From Pelobium manganitolerans (GTDB lineage: Bacteria > Bacteroidota > Bacteroidia > Sphingobacteriales > Sphingobacteriaceae): a stretch of DNA of 64,000 nucleotides. Positions 34,772 to 44,861 of the stretch are shown in pieces. The position numbers were made by a program, and so were the translations under genes. The first letter of the stretch is position 1, and every line of letters starts with the position of its first letter. The stretch covers positions 186,001 to 250,000 of the forward strand of contig NZ_MBTA01000027.1 in assembly GCF_003609575.1 (NCBI RefSeq), in the 5' to 3' direction. The notes under the pieces are model-generated. The model had not been told where the DNA came from and ran no database searches. It saw only the letters and a list, made by a program, of their open reading frames with translations.

Positions 34772-35368
34772 ATGTTTAATAGGAAAAAGGTTTCAGAGAC
34801 AGAAGAAAATAACAAAATGGCAGAGCACAACGAAGAAGCGCAAGATCGCGACGAGCTGAAAGAAGAAATTGAGCAGGTTAACGAGGCTAGGGTTAACCAA
34901 GCCGAAGAAGCAGAATTGGATGAAAACGAGAAGCTTAAAAACGAGGTAGCGCAACTAAACGATAAATATGTAAGGCTTTATGCCGAGTTTGACAATTATA
35001 AAAGACGCACTACAAAAGAGCGTATAGACCTTTTGCAAACAGCCGGCAAAGATGTAATTGTGTCACTTTTAGGCGTTTTAGACGATTTTGAACGCGCTAG
35101 CAAAGTAATGGAGACAGCTACAGACGTAAAGGGCGTAAAAGAAGGGGTTGATTTGATCCACAACAAATTGCAGTCTTTGCTATCACAAAAAGGCCTGAAG
35201 GCTATGGAAGCTATTGGGCAACCATTTGATGCTGATGTGCACGAAGCTATTACAAACGTGCCTGCACCAAGCCCTGATTTAAAAGGGAAAGTGATTGATG
35301 AGGTAGAAAAAGGTTACTTTTTAAATGATAAAGTAATCCGCTTTGCAAAAGTTGTGGTTGGAGCGTAG
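34772..35368 (+). CDS. grpE: Nucleotide exchange factor GrpE
   Basis: GrpE releases ADP from DnaK. From the ATG at 34772 the product is 198 residues: an acidic, disordered N-terminus (ETEENNKMAEHNEEAQDRDE) and a long coiled-coil region (about 40-95). The globular C-terminal domain includes GVKEGVDLIHNKLQSLLSQK, GQPFDADVHEAI and KGYFLNDKVIRFAKVVVG. A later ATG at 34817 (MAEHNEE) is an alternative start. It is paired with dnaJ, 163 bases downstream on the same strand; dnaK is not in the window. Confidence 0.92.
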   Translation: MFNRKKVSETEENNKMAEHNEEAQDRDELKEEIEQVNEARVNQAEEAELDENEKLKNEVAQLNDKYVRLYAEFDNYKRRTTKERIDLLQTAGKDVIVSLLGVLDDFERASKVMETATDVKGVKEGVDLIHNKLQSLLSQKGLKAMEAIGQPFDADVHEAITNVPAPSPDLKGKVIDEVEKGYFLNDKVIRFAKVVVGA

Positions 35369-35420
35369 AATGAATGAGGGAAGGATTGAATGAGTGACGG
35401 TTGAATTTCCATTCAGCAAA

Positions 35421-35495
35421 TATTCTATCGTTCAAAACTCAATCATTCAAAATTGAATAACAACTATTCTATCATTCAAAACTCAATCCTTCAAA
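35421..35495 (+). repeat. Direct repeat pair between grpE and dnaJ
   Basis: Two 31-base copies (35421-35451 and 35465-35495) differ at two positions and share the core TTCAAAACTCAAT. They lie in the spacer between grpE and dnaJ. Confidence 0.7.
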
Positions 35496-35531
35496 GATTA
35501 AAAGATCCATTTCTCTCGATATGATATAAAA

Positions 35532-36695
35532 ATGAGCAAAAGAGATTATTACGACGTGCTGGGGGTTGCCAAGGGGGCTACAGCCGAGGAGATTAAGAAA
35601 TCGTACCGAAAGCTGGCGATAAAATATCACCCAGACAAAAACCCTGACGATAAAGGCGCGGAAGAAAAATTTAAAGAGGCTGCCGAAGCTTATGAGGTTT
35701 TAAGCAATCCGGAAAAAAGGCAACGTTACGACCAGTTTGGACATGCAGGTGCGCAAGGCGGATTTGGCGGATTTGGCGGCGGCTCTATGAACATGGAGGA
35801 CATCTTCAGTCAGTTTGGAGATATTTTCGGCGGTGGCGGTGGCAGTCCGTTTGACAGCTTTTTCGGCGGTGGCGGTGGCCAAACCCGTGGCGGACGACGT
35901 GTGCAAAAAGGAACCAACCTACGCATAAAAGTCAAGCTTACTTTAGAAGAGATTGCCAACGGGGTTGAAAAGAAAATAAAAGTTAATAAACAAGTATTAT
36001 GTAATACTTGTGGCGGTAGCGGTGCAAAAGACAAAAACTCTTTCTCTACCTGTAAAACCTGCGGCGGCAGTGGTGCTGTGCGCAGAGTAACCAACACCAT
36101 TTTGGGTCAGATGCAAACGACTAGCACCTGCCCCACCTGTAATGGCGAAGGCTCTACCATTTCTGCTAAATGCAATACCTGCCACGGCGACGGTGTAACA
36201 CGCGGAGAAGAGACCATCAGCATCAACATCCCGGCGGGCGTTAGCGAAGGTATGCAACTGAGCATGAGCGGTAAAGGCAATGCGGCGCCGCGAGGTGGCG
36301 TACCCGGCGATTTAATTATCTTAATTGAAGAAACCCCTCATGAAACGTTAAAACGCGAAGGCATCAACGTTATTTACGATTTACACGTAAGCTTTGTAGA
36401 TGCCACACTAGGCGCAACCATTGAAGTACCTACCATTGACGGAAAAGCGCGTATAAAATTAGACCCGGGCACACAAGGCGGTAAAATTTTACGTCTTAAA
36501 GGCAAGGGTATTCCTGAGGTAAACTCTTACCATAAAGGCGACCAGTTGATACAGGTAAACATCTGGACACCAAAAATCTTGAACAACGAAGAGCGCGAAG
36601 TTTTAGAAAAGCTGAAAGAATCAGCAAATTTTAAACCTAGTCCCGGTAAAAACGAGAAAAGCTTTTTTGAGCGGATGAAGGAATACTTCGAATAG
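35532..36695 (+). CDS. dnaJ: Molecular chaperone DnaJ
   Basis: This 387-residue type I J-protein stimulates DnaK. The J domain (1-70) carries the HPD triplet in [11 protein letters not shown]. The Gly/Phe-rich stretch has repeats of GGFGGFGGG. The zinc domain has four CxxCxGxG units: [24 protein letters not shown] and CNTCHGDG. The C-terminal substrate-binding domain (about 225-370) ends with [16 protein letters not shown]. It forms a pair with grpE. Confidence 0.95.
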   Translation: MSKRDYYDVLGVAKGATAEEIKKSYRKLAIKYHPDKNPDDKGAEEKFKEAAEAYEVLSNPEKRQRYDQFGHAGAQGGFGGFGGGSMNMEDIFSQFGDIFGGGGGSPFDSFFGGGGGQTRGGRRVQKGTNLRIKVKLTLEEIANGVEKKIKVNKQVLCNTCGGSGAKDKNSFSTCKTCGGSGAVRRVTNTILGQMQTTSTCPTCNGEGSTISAKCNTCHGDGVTRGEETISINIPAGVSEGMQLSMSGKGNAAPRGGVPGDLIILIEETPHETLKREGINVIYDLHVSFVDATLGATIEVPTIDGKARIKLDPGTQGGKILRLKGKGIPEVNSYHKGDQLIQVNIWTPKILNNEEREVLEKLKESANFKPSPGKNEKSFFERMKEYFE

Positions 36696-36954
36696 ACTCC
36701 CGAAAAACTACTCCATCCACGCCTCCATAAATTGCCAAAACAAGGCCTTAAATTTTATGGATGCGTGGATTTTTTTGCTTTGTAGCAAACTGTTCCCTGC
36801 TAACAAAGTTTTAATCATTTCAATTCCATTAAGTTCCTCAATCCATTGTTAATCGCCTAAACGTCTTGCCACTTATTACTCCGTACTTATTACTCCTGAG
36901 TCAATTATTTACTCGCCTGCTTTTAAGCTTGTGCATTCTTTTATAAATTGCGCC

Positions 36955-38820
36955 ATGCTTAAAAGCCTGTCTTTTTTTATAAAATACTTCCTTTTTTGGC
37001 TTGTATTTTTTATCCTCAATAAACTAGCATTTGAGCTTTGGAACGCCGACAAATTAAGTGAGTTTAGTGCGAAAGAAATCTTTAACACCTTTTACCGCGG
37101 TGCCCTGATGGATATGTCTATGGCCGGCTATTTTTGTGCTTTACCGTTCTTGTACGTGGCGTTTTTATGGCTATTTAAACCACTGAGGGTCAACATCAAA
37201 CCCCTCAATATTTACACTATTATTTTAATTGTTATTACTGCTGTTGTCAGTGTAATTGATGTAAATATTTATCGGGAATGGGGAAGCAAAATTAATTACA
37301 AAGCTATTGATATGGCTTTAGACGCACCTGCAGAAGCACTTGCCTCCACAGCCTCGTCTCCTATTTTACGCACATTGGTTACCTTGCTTTTGTTGGTGGC
37401 TACGGGCATAGGCTTGTACAAACTATGCTTTAAAGGGCATATCATTGTTTTAAAAAAAGTAAGTTTAGCACTAAAAGGCCCCACGGTAGTTTTGCTATTG
37501 GGTTTGACGTTTTTAGCTATCCGCGGAAGCATTAGCGTGGCGCCAATGAATACCAGCCGGGTTTATTTTAGCAACCATCAGGCTTTAAATATCGCGGCCA
37601 TAAACACCAATTGGTTTTTAATTTCGGATGTGCTAAGCCAAAGCCAATTAAAAACTAACCCATATGTATATTTTTCTGCCGGAGAAGCCAAAACCATGCG
37701 CGACAGTCTTTTTGTGCGCCCGCAAGATTTTCCAAAAATCTTAAAAACCGAAACACCGAACGTGGTTTTAATTATTATTGAAAGTTTTACTGCCGATGTA
37801 ATCAAGGAATTGGGACCAGAGCAAGATATTACACCGAACTTTAGCAAACTTATCAAAGAAGGTTTATTGTTTACCAACATTTATTCTGCCTCCGACCGTA
37901 CAGATAAAGGTTTGGTGGCTACCTTAAGTGCTTTTCCATCCCAGGCAACAGAAAGTATCATCAAACAAAATGAAAAACAGATGCGCTTGCCGGCCATTCC
38001 TCTGGAGCTTAACAAAAAAGGCTATCATAATTCTTTTATTTATGGTGGCGATTTAAACTTTGCCAATTTCAAATCGTACTTGATGAGCCACGGCTTTACA
38101 CATGTAAAAGACCAATACGATATAAAAAGTGATGCAAAAACCACCAAATGGGGCTTTGCTGACGAAGTGACCGCGAAGGCGCATTTAGAAATGCTGAACA
38201 AGACTTCAACACCTTTTTTCTCTACTTTTCTTACGCTATCCAACCATGAACCTTTTTATCTGCGCTCATACAAATTCGGGAAAAACAATGTAAACAATAT
38301 GTTCAGGAGCACCAGTTTTTACACCGATTCTGTATTGTATGATTATGTGCAAAAAGCAAAAAAACAGTCGTGGTATCAAAACACGCTGTTCATTATGCTG
38401 GCCGACCATGGTCACCGTTTACCCACCGAAAAAAACGAAATCTTTGAACCAGGAAGATACCACATTCCTCTATTATTTTTCGGGGGCGCATTAAACGAAG
38501 CGTACCGCAACCAAAAAATCAACCGTATAGGTAGCCAGGTTGATTTGGCCTCTACCCTTTTACAACAGCTCAACTGTACTGATACGGCATTCCACTACAG
38601 CAAAAATTTGTTGGCGCCAGACGCTAAGTCCTTCGCTTTTTACAGCTGGAACAATGGCTTTGGTATGGTAGACAGTAACAAACGCGCGATCAGTTTTGAC
38701 CCTGTAGGGAAACGTATAATTTACCAAGACCAATTTCCTGATAAAAAACGTGAAAACCATCTACTTAAAGAAGCCAAAGCACTGATGCAATTAGTTTTTA
38801 CAGATTATATGGCGTGGTGA
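36955..38820 (+). CDS. LTA synthase/alkaline-phosphatase-superfamily membrane enzyme
   Basis: The 621-residue protein has about five N-terminal TM helices (for example FFIKYFLFWLVFFILNKLAF). A periplasmic sulfatase-type domain follows (about 275-600). Its features are NVVLIIIESFTADVI, the probable nucleophile Thr in SDRTDKGLVATLSAFPS and metal ligands in LADHGHRLP. The fold matches LtaS and other phosphoglycerol or phosphoethanolamine transferases. Bacteroidota have no lipoteichoic acid, so a lipid- or glycan-modifying phosphotransferase role is more likely. An upstream TTG at 36931 is ignored in favour of ATG 36955. It ends before a shared terminator. Confidence 0.8.
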   Translation: MLKSLSFFIKYFLFWLVFFILNKLAFELWNADKLSEFSAKEIFNTFYRGALMDMSMAGYFCALPFLYVAFLWLFKPLRVNIKPLNIYTIILIVITAVVSVIDVNIYREWGSKINYKAIDMALDAPAEALASTASSPILRTLVTLLLLVATGIGLYKLCFKGHIIVLKKVSLALKGPTVVLLLGLTFLAIRGSISVAPMNTSRVYFSNHQALNIAAINTNWFLISDVLSQSQLKTNPYVYFSAGEAKTMRDSLFVRPQDFPKILKTETPNVVLIIIESFTADVIKELGPEQDITPNFSKLIKEGLLFTNIYSASDRTDKGLVATLSAFPSQATESIIKQNEKQMRLPAIPLELNKKGYHNSFIYGGDLNFANFKSYLMSHGFTHVKDQYDIKSDAKTTKWGFADEVTAKAHLEMLNKTSTPFFSTFLTLSNHEPFYLRSYKFGKNNVNNMFRSTSFYTDSVLYDYVQKAKKQSWYQNTLFIMLADHGHRLPTEKNEIFEPGRYHIPLLFFGGALNEAYRNQKINRIGSQVDLASTLLQQLNCTDTAFHYSKNLLAPDAKSFAFYSWNNGFGMVDSNKRAISFDPVGKRIIYQDQFPDKKRENHLLKEAKALMQLVFTDYMAW

Positions 38821-38882
38821 GTAGTGAAAGTGACGATAGTGAATGGCACAAATAAACTTCTAGGGATCAGAAGTACGTGCAC

Positions 38883-38916
38883 AAAAAAAGAGCTTAATTG
38901 CTTAAGCTCTTTTTTA
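38883..38916. terminator. Bidirectional terminator between LTA-synthase-like gene and rplT
   Basis: A perfect stem AGAGCTTAA / TTAAGCTCT with a 4-base loop is flanked by A and T tracts on both sides. It can end transcription from either direction. Confidence 0.9.
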
Positions 38917-38938
38917 AAAAACGGGAATTTTGTTTGTT

Positions 38939-39283
38939 TTACTTTACTGCTTCAACGATAGCTGCAAAAGCTTTAGGATCGTTCATTGCTAAATCAGCTA
39001 AAACTTTTCTGTTTAAACCGATGTTTTTAGCACCAACTTTTCCGATAAATTGAGAGTAAGACATTCCATGTTCACGGGTTGCAGCGTTGATACGTTGTAT
39101 CCATAAAGCTCTAAACTCTCTTTTCTTAACTTTTCTGTCTCTGAAAGCGTATTGTAAACCTTTTTCAACAGTATTTTTGGCAATGGTGTAAACCTTGCTT
39201 CTTGAACCCCAGTAGCCTCTGGCTAATTTTAAGATTCTTTTTCTTCTTCTTCTTGACGCTACTGCGTTAACCGAACGTGGCAT
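38939..39283 (-). CDS. rplT: 50S ribosomal protein L20
   Basis: The 114-residue product has the L20 sequence [40 protein letters not shown] and [17 protein letters not shown]. It binds 23S rRNA early in assembly and can repress its own operon in other bacteria. It is the last gene of the thrS-infC-rpmI-rplT cluster, followed by a strong terminator. Confidence 0.97.
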   Translation of the reverse strand: MPRSVNAVASRRRRKRILKLARGYWGSRSKVYTIAKNTVEKGLQYAFRDRKVKKREFRALWIQRINAATREHGMSYSQFIGKVGAKNIGLNRKVLADLAMNDPKAFAAIVEAVK

Positions 39284-39356
39284 AATTTAATTGTTTTTGG
39301 TAAGAGGTGAAGGCATTTGCCCTACTTAAACCCAGTACCTGGTTAATAAACTCTAA

Positions 39357-39557
39357 CTATTTTCCGATGCAAAGCATACGTTTAACATTACCCATATCAG
39401 CATCTGACACATAGCTGGTAGTGGTTAAGTTACGTTTTTGCTTAGTCGTTTTTTTGGTTAGGATGTGGCTTTTAAACGCATCCTTTCTTTTGATTTTACC
39501 TGTTCCAGTAAGCGAAAAACGCTTTTTCGCACTAGAATTGGTTTTCATTTTTGGCAT
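39357..39557 (-). CDS. rpmI: 50S ribosomal protein L35
   Basis: This 66-residue basic protein, [20 protein letters not shown] and [19 protein letters not shown], is L35. It lies between infC and rplT on the same strand, in the conserved order of bacterial translation operons. The ATG is clear and no alternative is needed. Confidence 0.96.
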   Translation of the reverse strand: MPKMKTNSSAKKRFSLTGTGKIKRKDAFKSHILTKKTTKQKRNLTTTSYVSDADMGNVKRMLCIGK

Positions 39558-39587
39558 GATAATGCTTTTTAATTTAACCTGTTTATA

Positions 39588-40142
39588 TTAATTTTTTCCC
39601 GTTTTTGGCGCTACTGTTAAGAACATACGTTTGCCTTCTAACTTTGGCAATAGTTCTACTTTTCCATAATCTTCCAAAGCTTGGGCAAACTTTAATAGTA
39701 ATATCTCACCTTGTTCTTTATAAACAATGGCTCTACCTTTAAAGTGCACATATGCGCGTACTTTCTCTCCGTTTTCTAAGAAAGAAATGGCGTGCTTTAG
39801 CTTAAACTGAAAATCGTGGTCGCTGGTATTAGGCCCAAACCTAATTTCTTTGATTACCGTTTGTTTGGCATTGGCTTTAATTTCTTTAAGCTTTTTCTTC
39901 TGCTCGTAAACAAATTTGTTGTAATCAACAATTTTACATACCGGTGGATTAGCGTTTGGAGAGATCTCAACTAGGTCAAGATCCATTTCGTCGGCCATTG
40001 CCAAGGCTTTTTCAATAGGGTACACGCCCTGCTCTATACCTTCTCCAACTACCCTTACTTCCCTAGCTCTAATACGCTTATTGATATTATGAGCGGGTTC
40101 GGTTGTTCTTCTACTTCTGTTCGGATTCAATTTTGGTCTAAT
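39588..40142 (-). CDS. infC: Translation initiation factor IF-3, ATT start
   Basis: IF-3 checks the start codon and keeps ribosomal subunits apart. Both domains are present: the N domain with [20 protein letters not shown] and [20 protein letters not shown], and the C domain with [20 protein letters not shown] and [15 protein letters not shown]. No ATG precedes the conserved N-terminus. An ATT at 40142-40140 has a GGAGG 6 bases upstream and is in frame, giving 184 residues; the nearest other start is a TTG four codons later. An ATT start is the known IF-3 autoregulatory arrangement in E. coli. It follows thrS by 20 bases. Confidence 0.9.
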   Translation of the reverse strand: MRPKLNPNRSRRTTEPAHNINKRIRAREVRVVGEGIEQGVYPIEKALAMADEMDLDLVEISPNANPPVCKIVDYNKFVYEQKKKLKEIKANAKQTVIKEIRFGPNTSDHDFQFKLKHAISFLENGEKVRAYVHFKGRAIVYKEQGEILLLKFAQALEDYGKVELLPKLEGKRMFLTVAPKTGKN

Positions 40143-40155
40143 GATTATCCTCCAT
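40140..40155 (-). promoter_or_regulatory. SD sequence and ATT start of infC, with a mini-ORF
   Basis: On the minus strand GGAGG is followed by ATAATC and the ATT start codon. The same bases encode ATG GAG GAT AAT CAT TAG, a five-codon open frame in another phase whose stop overlaps the ATT. Strong SD sequences are otherwise rare in this window. Confidence 0.55.
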
Positions 40156-40162
40156 CTTTATT

Positions 40163-42088
40163 TTAAACTAAAAATTCTTTTTGAAGATGCCCTCTAAACG
40201 CTTCTATACTCATAGTCCCTTGGTCACCTTCGCCATGCTTTCTTACAGAAACTGTACCATCTTCCATCTCCTTCTCACCTATAATTAACATGAAAGGAAT
40301 TTTTTTGACTTCGGCATCCCTGATTTTTCGACCGATTTTCTCATCCCGAAAGTCAATTAGTCCGCGAATATCGGAATTATTGAGAGATTCTAAAACTTTT
40401 TTTCCATAATCCTCATATTTCTCTGAAATGGGCAAAACGATAAATTGCTCTGGCGTAAGCCACAGCGGGAAATTACCTCCGCAATGCTCTATCAACACGG
40501 CCACAAAGCGTTCTAAAGAGCCAAACGGCGCCCGGTGGATCATCACGGGGCGGTGTTTCTGGTTATCGCTACCGGTATATTCCAGCTCAAAACGTTCTGG
40601 CAAATTATAGTCTACCTGTATGGTTCCTAACTGCCACTTACGTCCCAAGGCATCTTTAACCATAAAATCCAGCTTAGGGCCGTAAAATGCCGCTTCACCG
40701 GTTTCTACAACAGTACTTAGACCTTTTTCTGCCGCGGCCTCTATAATAGCCCTTTCTGCCAAATCCCAGTTTTCATCTGTACCGATGTATTTGGCTTTGT
40801 TTTCGGGGTCGCGGAGTGATACCTGCGCAATATAACTGTCAAAACCTAAGGCTTTAAAAACGTAAAGCACCAAGTCTATTACTTTTTTAAACTCTTCTTT
40901 TACTTGGTCTGGCCGGCAAAAAAGATGCGCATCATCTTGCGTAAAACCTCTAACGCGGGTTAGCCCGTGCAGTTCGCCGCTCTGCTCGTAACGGTAAACC
41001 GTTCCAAACTCGGCCAAACGTACAGGCAAATCTTTGTAAGAGCGTGGTTTTGATTTATAAATTTCGCAGTGGTGCGGACAGTTCATCGGCTTCAAGAAAA
41101 ACTCCTCTCCTTCTTGCGGCGTTTTTATCGGCTGAAAAGAATCTGCCCCATATTTATCATAGTGGCCAGAGGTAACGTATAGGTTCTTATGGCCAATGTG
41201 TGGGGTAATTACCTGATCGTAACCCGCTTTTTGCTGTGCTTTCTGTAAAAAATTCACTAAACGCTCGCGCAGTGCGGTACCTTTTGGCAACCACAAAGGC
41301 AAGCCCATACCTACTTTTTCCGAGAAAGTAAAAAGCTCTAGCTCTTTACCCAGCTTGCGATGGTCGCGTTTTTTAGCTTCCTCTAACAGGTGTAAATATT
41401 CTGTTAATTCGCTTTGTTTTGGAAAAGTAACGCCGTAAATGCGGGTAAGCTGTTTACGTGTTTCATCGCCACGCCAATAAGCACCGGCCACGTTCATTAG
41501 TTTCACGGCTTTAATAAAACCGGTATTTGGGATGTGCGGCCCGCGGCATAAATCGGTAAAATTACCTTGAGTGTAGAAAGTGATTTTTCCGTCTTCTAAA
41601 TCTTTAATCAAATCCAGCTTGTACTCATCGCCTTTCGCTTCAAAATATTTTAAAGCATCGGCTTTGCTCACGCCTTCGCGTATATACTCTGATTTGCTAC
41701 GTGCCAGCTCCAACATTTTATCTTCAATTTTCTTGAAATCGTCGGAAGAAAACTCGCGATCGCCAAAATCTACATCATAATAAAAGCCTGTTTCAATGGC
41801 AGGGCCAATACCAAATTTTGTTCCGGGATAAAGCGTTTCTAAAGCCTCGGCCAATAAGTGTGCAGAAGAATGCCAGAAGGTGGATTTCCCATTGCTATCA
41901 TTCCAAGTGAGCAGTTTTAGGTTTGCATCGCTGTGGATAGGTGTTGAAGAATCAACCACGGTGCCGTTAACTTCTGCTGCCAAAACATTGCGTGCCAAAC
42001 CTTCTGAAATAGACAAAGCTACCTGATGCGGCGTTGTACCGCTTTCGTATTCCCGTACAGAACCGTCGGGAAGTGTAATTTTAATCAT
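40163..42088 (-). CDS. thrS: Threonyl-tRNA synthetase
   Basis: This 641-residue enzyme charges tRNA-Thr. It has a TGS domain (1-62, [17 protein letters not shown]), the editing domain with [12 protein letters not shown] (about 73-84) and a class II catalytic core with [19 protein letters not shown] and [13 protein letters not shown]. An anticodon-binding domain closes the protein (about 540-641, [17 protein letters not shown]). It is the first gene of the thrS-infC-rpmI-rplT operon. A (AACT)n tract lies about 175 bases upstream of its ATG. Confidence 0.97.
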   Translation of the reverse strand: MIKITLPDGSVREYESGTTPHQVALSISEGLARNVLAAEVNGTVVDSSTPIHSDANLKLLTWNDSNGKSTFWHSSAHLLAEALETLYPGTKFGIGPAIETGFYYDVDFGDREFSSDDFKKIEDKMLELARSKSEYIREGVSKADALKYFEAKGDEYKLDLIKDLEDGKITFYTQGNFTDLCRGPHIPNTGFIKAVKLMNVAGAYWRGDETRKQLTRIYGVTFPKQSELTEYLHLLEEAKKRDHRKLGKELELFTFSEKVGMGLPLWLPKGTALRERLVNFLQKAQQKAGYDQVITPHIGHKNLYVTSGHYDKYGADSFQPIKTPQEGEEFFLKPMNCPHHCEIYKSKPRSYKDLPVRLAEFGTVYRYEQSGELHGLTRVRGFTQDDAHLFCRPDQVKEEFKKVIDLVLYVFKALGFDSYIAQVSLRDPENKAKYIGTDENWDLAERAIIEAAAEKGLSTVVETGEAAFYGPKLDFMVKDALGRKWQLGTIQVDYNLPERFELEYTGSDNQKHRPVMIHRAPFGSLERFVAVLIEHCGGNFPLWLTPEQFIVLPISEKYEDYGKKVLESLNNSDIRGLIDFRDEKIGRKIRDAEVKKIPFMLIIGEKEMEDGTVSVRKHGEGDQGTMSIEAFRGHLQKEFLV

Positions 42089-42261
42089 CTACAATATGAT
42101 TTATGACTTGTGAAAAATAATTTGTTCGCGCACATACAAATGTGCGTTTTTGTTTGAGTTGCAAAAGTACGAAAATTTTGCCTCACCCCAACCCTCTTCA
42201 AAGGAGAGGGAGCTCGCGTGGGATCTATGAGATGGGAGATTTGAGATATGAGAAACTAACC

Positions 42262-42316
<55 letters not shown>

Positions 42317-42336
42317 CACCCACTACCAGCTACCTC

Positions 42337-43206
42337 CTACCCCACTTCGATACAATAATCTGTTTCAAAAACGTGGCCTTTTTCTAGGGTTTGGATGCCT
42401 TCTTTTTCCGAGATATCTGCATGGCCCTCGGCAGTGTCGGTAACGCCTAACCAAGGCTCAATGCAGATGAAGGGCGCATCGGCTTTTGTCCAGATGCCCA
42501 GAAAAGCAAAGTATGGAAAAGAAACGCGCACATGTTTGTCCGACTTCGTGCTGCGCAAGGTTACCGCGCGCGATTGGATATTCTTAAAAATCAGTGCGTC
42601 GTGCGCAAATAAATCGCGTTTTAAAGGTAAAAGGTTTTGTGCTAACACTACTTCACTGGTTTCGCCGCTCAGCAAGCCTTCACTGTTAGACCAATGCGTA
42701 TGCAAGGCCTCTTCTTTTTCAAACTCTAGGTAATAATCTTCAAAGCTTTCGCCGGCAGTTAAGGGTACATTAAATGCTGGGTGCGCACCCACAGAAAAAT
42801 AAATGTCGCCCTCATCCATATTAATCACCTTGTAAGAAACGCGCAGGCGCCCGCGCTCTAAATGATAAATGACCTGAAACTCGAATTTATAAGGGTAAAC
42901 TTTTAAAGTTTCTTCATCATAACGGTATTCAAAAATGGCCTGTAAAGGCGCCGACTCTATTCTGCGGAATGTAACGTTACGCGCAAAACCGTGACGATTG
43001 AGCGTGTAAGCTTGCCCCTTGGCATTTAGCGTATTGTTCTTTAGCCCGCCAACAACGGGGAACAGGTTTGGCGCATGGAAAGCCCAAACATCCGGATTTC
43101 CCTGCCACATATATTCGGTGCCATTGGCTTTGTTAATTAAGGAATGTATTTCGGCGCCTTTACTGCTGATGGTGGCTTTGATAAAGTCGTTTTCGAGGAT
43201 AACCAT
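42337..43206 (-). CDS. Aldose 1-epimerase family protein (LacX-like)
   Basis: The 289-residue beta-sandwich protein has features of the galactose mutarotase superfamily: ATISSKGAEIHSLINKANGT, MWQGNPDVWAFHAPNLFPVV, NRHGFARNVTF (the catalytic His) and YFSVGAHPAFNVPL. It belongs to the LacX/YihR-like group, shorter than GalM. The sugar substrate is not known. It is directly downstream of the exonuclease gene, separated by 2 bases, so the two are probably co-transcribed. Confidence 0.8.
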   Translation of the reverse strand: MVILENDFIKATISSKGAEIHSLINKANGTEYMWQGNPDVWAFHAPNLFPVVGGLKNNTLNAKGQAYTLNRHGFARNVTFRRIESAPLQAIFEYRYDEETLKVYPYKFEFQVIYHLERGRLRVSYKVINMDEGDIYFSVGAHPAFNVPLTAGESFEDYYLEFEKEEALHTHWSNSEGLLSGETSEVVLAQNLLPLKRDLFAHDALIFKNIQSRAVTLRSTKSDKHVRVSFPYFAFLGIWTKADAPFICIEPWLGVTDTAEGHADISEKEGIQTLEKGHVFETDYCIEVG

Positions 43207-43208
43207 AA

Positions 43209-44168
43209 TTATATTTTCTTGAATTTATTGGCCAGCTGTTGCAACATATCGGCGTCTGCCGGTGCGCTCGGTTTTTCTTTTTTCTGAAAATTCTGTTGTT
43301 GAGGCCTCTGTTGGAAAGGCTTTGCCGCATCGCGCGGTTTTTGTGCCTGGCGTTGATCTGTTTTTTGTGAGCGGTGCTCTTTCCAATATTTATCCAAACG
43401 GTTTTTGGTGTATAAAGGAAAATCGCCGTTCATCATCCAAGCATAATAGCTGGGCTCTTCATCAAACACCTGAAAAACACTTTTGCCTTTATGCTTGCCG
43501 AAATTGAAACAGGCAATGCCGTCTTCGTTAAAAATCATACGGCCGGCAAAATCCACCGGTTTATTTAAATTGGTAAACTCGTGCAAAGCATCCACATCGT
43601 TTACTACTGGCTTACTGATATTTCCTTTTTTGTCCTCAAATTCTTTATCGGCGTAACGCTCAATCTGCGCAAGCAACACCTCGTAGGTGGCTCGAATATC
43701 GGCTTCTGCCGAGTGTGCATTAACAATTTCCTTATCGCAATAAAATTTGTATGCCGCTTTAAGCGTGCGCTGTTCCATTTGGTGGAAAATATTTTGCACA
43801 TCCACGAATTTGCGGTTCTCAATATCAAACTCGATACCTGCCCGTAAAAACTCTTCAATTAAAATCGGGATGTCAAATTTATTAGAATTGTAGCCCGCCA
43901 AATCGGCCTCGCCAATAAAATCAATAATTTCTTGAGCCACTTGTTTAAAATATGGCGCATCTTTGATATGCTCGTCGTAAATTCCGTGGATCAACGACGA
44001 CTCTAACGGAATTGGAATTCCGGGATGTACGCGGATGGTTTTTACTTCTTCTGTACCTGCTGGCGATGCTTTGAGGATTGAGATTTCGATAATGCGGTCT
44101 GATGCGACGTTTACGCCGGTAGATTCGATATCGAAAAATGCAAGCGGCCGTTTTAAGTTTAGTTTCAT
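43209..44168 (-). CDS. DEDDh 3'-5' exonuclease (DnaQ-like)
   Basis: The 319-residue protein has an N-terminal exonuclease domain (about 1-180): FFDIESTGV (Asp13, Glu15), LAGYNSNKFDIPILIEEF and NAHSAEADIRATYEVL. These give the DEDDh catalytic set. A C-terminal segment (FNFGKHKGKSVFQVFDEEPS YYAWMM-like) resembles the QFGKxKGK module seen in Bacteroidota relatives. A disordered Gln/Lys-rich tail (RPQQQNFQKKEKPSA) links to the end. It likely functions in repair or RNA/DNA trimming, not as the replicative proofreader. Confidence 0.82.
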   Translation of the reverse strand: MKLNLKRPLAFFDIESTGVNVASDRIIEISILKASPAGTEEVKTIRVHPGIPIPLESSLIHGIYDEHIKDAPYFKQVAQEIIDFIGEADLAGYNSNKFDIPILIEEFLRAGIEFDIENRKFVDVQNIFHQMEQRTLKAAYKFYCDKEIVNAHSAEADIRATYEVLLAQIERYADKEFEDKKGNISKPVVNDVDALHEFTNLNKPVDFAGRMIFNEDGIACFNFGKHKGKSVFQVFDEEPSYYAWMMNGDFPLYTKNRLDKYWKEHRSQKTDQRQAQKPRDAAKPFQQRPQQQNFQKKEKPSAPADADMLQQLANKFKKI

Positions 44169-44349
44169 CTATTGTTTATGCGTTCTTTAATAAAAAATGA
44201 AGGTCGTTATTTTTTGCAGAGTATGAAAACCTAATTGAGAATTGGGTGGAAGGTATAAGGTAGGAGGTTTGAGGTGTAGGGTTTGAGGTGGAAGGCGAAT
44301 GGCTTAAGGTTAAGGTTTTCTAAGGTACAGTTTTTGACGATGCTGAAAT

Positions 44350-44490
44350 ATGAAAGCTCTTTTTAAATTACTGAACAGGCTGAACAAAATGGTATTGCCA
44401 AGCTTATACCGTAAAGATCCTAATCGCTTAACTAAATTTGAAAAAGTGCTAACCGCCTACCGCTATTGGGTGCTTACCAACAGCCTTTAA
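44350..44490 (+). CDS. Small conserved-looking protein, 46 residues
   Basis: An ATG at 44350 opens a 46-residue frame: basic, amphipathic start MKALFKLLNRLNKMVLPSLY, then RKDPNRLTKFEKVLTAYRYW. The protein-like composition, lack of cysteine and recurrence of LNK..LP...KDP.KLT.FQKA..A.RYW in my memory of Bacteroidota small proteins suggest a real gene. It is too short for ordinary thresholds. Function is unknown; membrane-surface binding is possible because of the amphipathic helix. Confidence 0.55.
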   Translation: MKALFKLLNRLNKMVLPSLYRKDPNRLTKFEKVLTAYRYWVLTNSL

Positions 44491-44861
44491 ACCGAGCTAA
44501 TAATTCCACGCCAGTAATAATCAAAAGCGCACGTTTCCTTAGAACTCCGAAGGACATCTAAGGATTTACGATGGAAAAGAGGCTAAGACTCCTAAACACC
44601 ACAAAACAGGTTTATGGTTTCTCATTTGTTGAGTTTGGAAACTCAATTCCATTAAACAATCCGGAGTTAATGCTCCGGATAGGGTGGCTAGTTACCTTTA
44701 ACTAAGCGCTGATACGTGGTTTAGTTAATTTGAATCAGCCGGTTTATCCTAAAAAATAGTCAGTTTGTAATTTATTTATCATAGACGATTTTTTCCGCCA
44801 CTTTTCTTTTGTGTGCTCGTATACGCCTAACAATCAGCAATAGCTGATGGAGGGAACGTAA
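44491..44861 (+). other. Structured leader upstream of the T9SS protein gene
   Basis: No gene is seen. Hairpins are visible: TTGAGTTT / AAACTCAA near 44629-44646, CCGGAG / CTCCGG near 44660-44680, and ATCAGC / GCTGAT (44833-44848). A GGAGGG Shine-Dalgarno (44849-44854) follows the last hairpin and lies 7 bases before the ATG. The arrangement could be a regulated 5' leader; no known riboswitch consensus was recognised. Confidence 0.45.

Noticed and set aside
36955-38820. Lipoteichoic acid synthase in the strict sense
   Set aside because: The fold fits, but Bacteroidota have no lipoteichoic acid, so only the superfamily is claimed.
44491-44830. Known riboswitch class in the adhesin leader
   Set aside because: Hairpins are present, but no cobalamin, glycine, c-di-GMP or TPP consensus was recognised.
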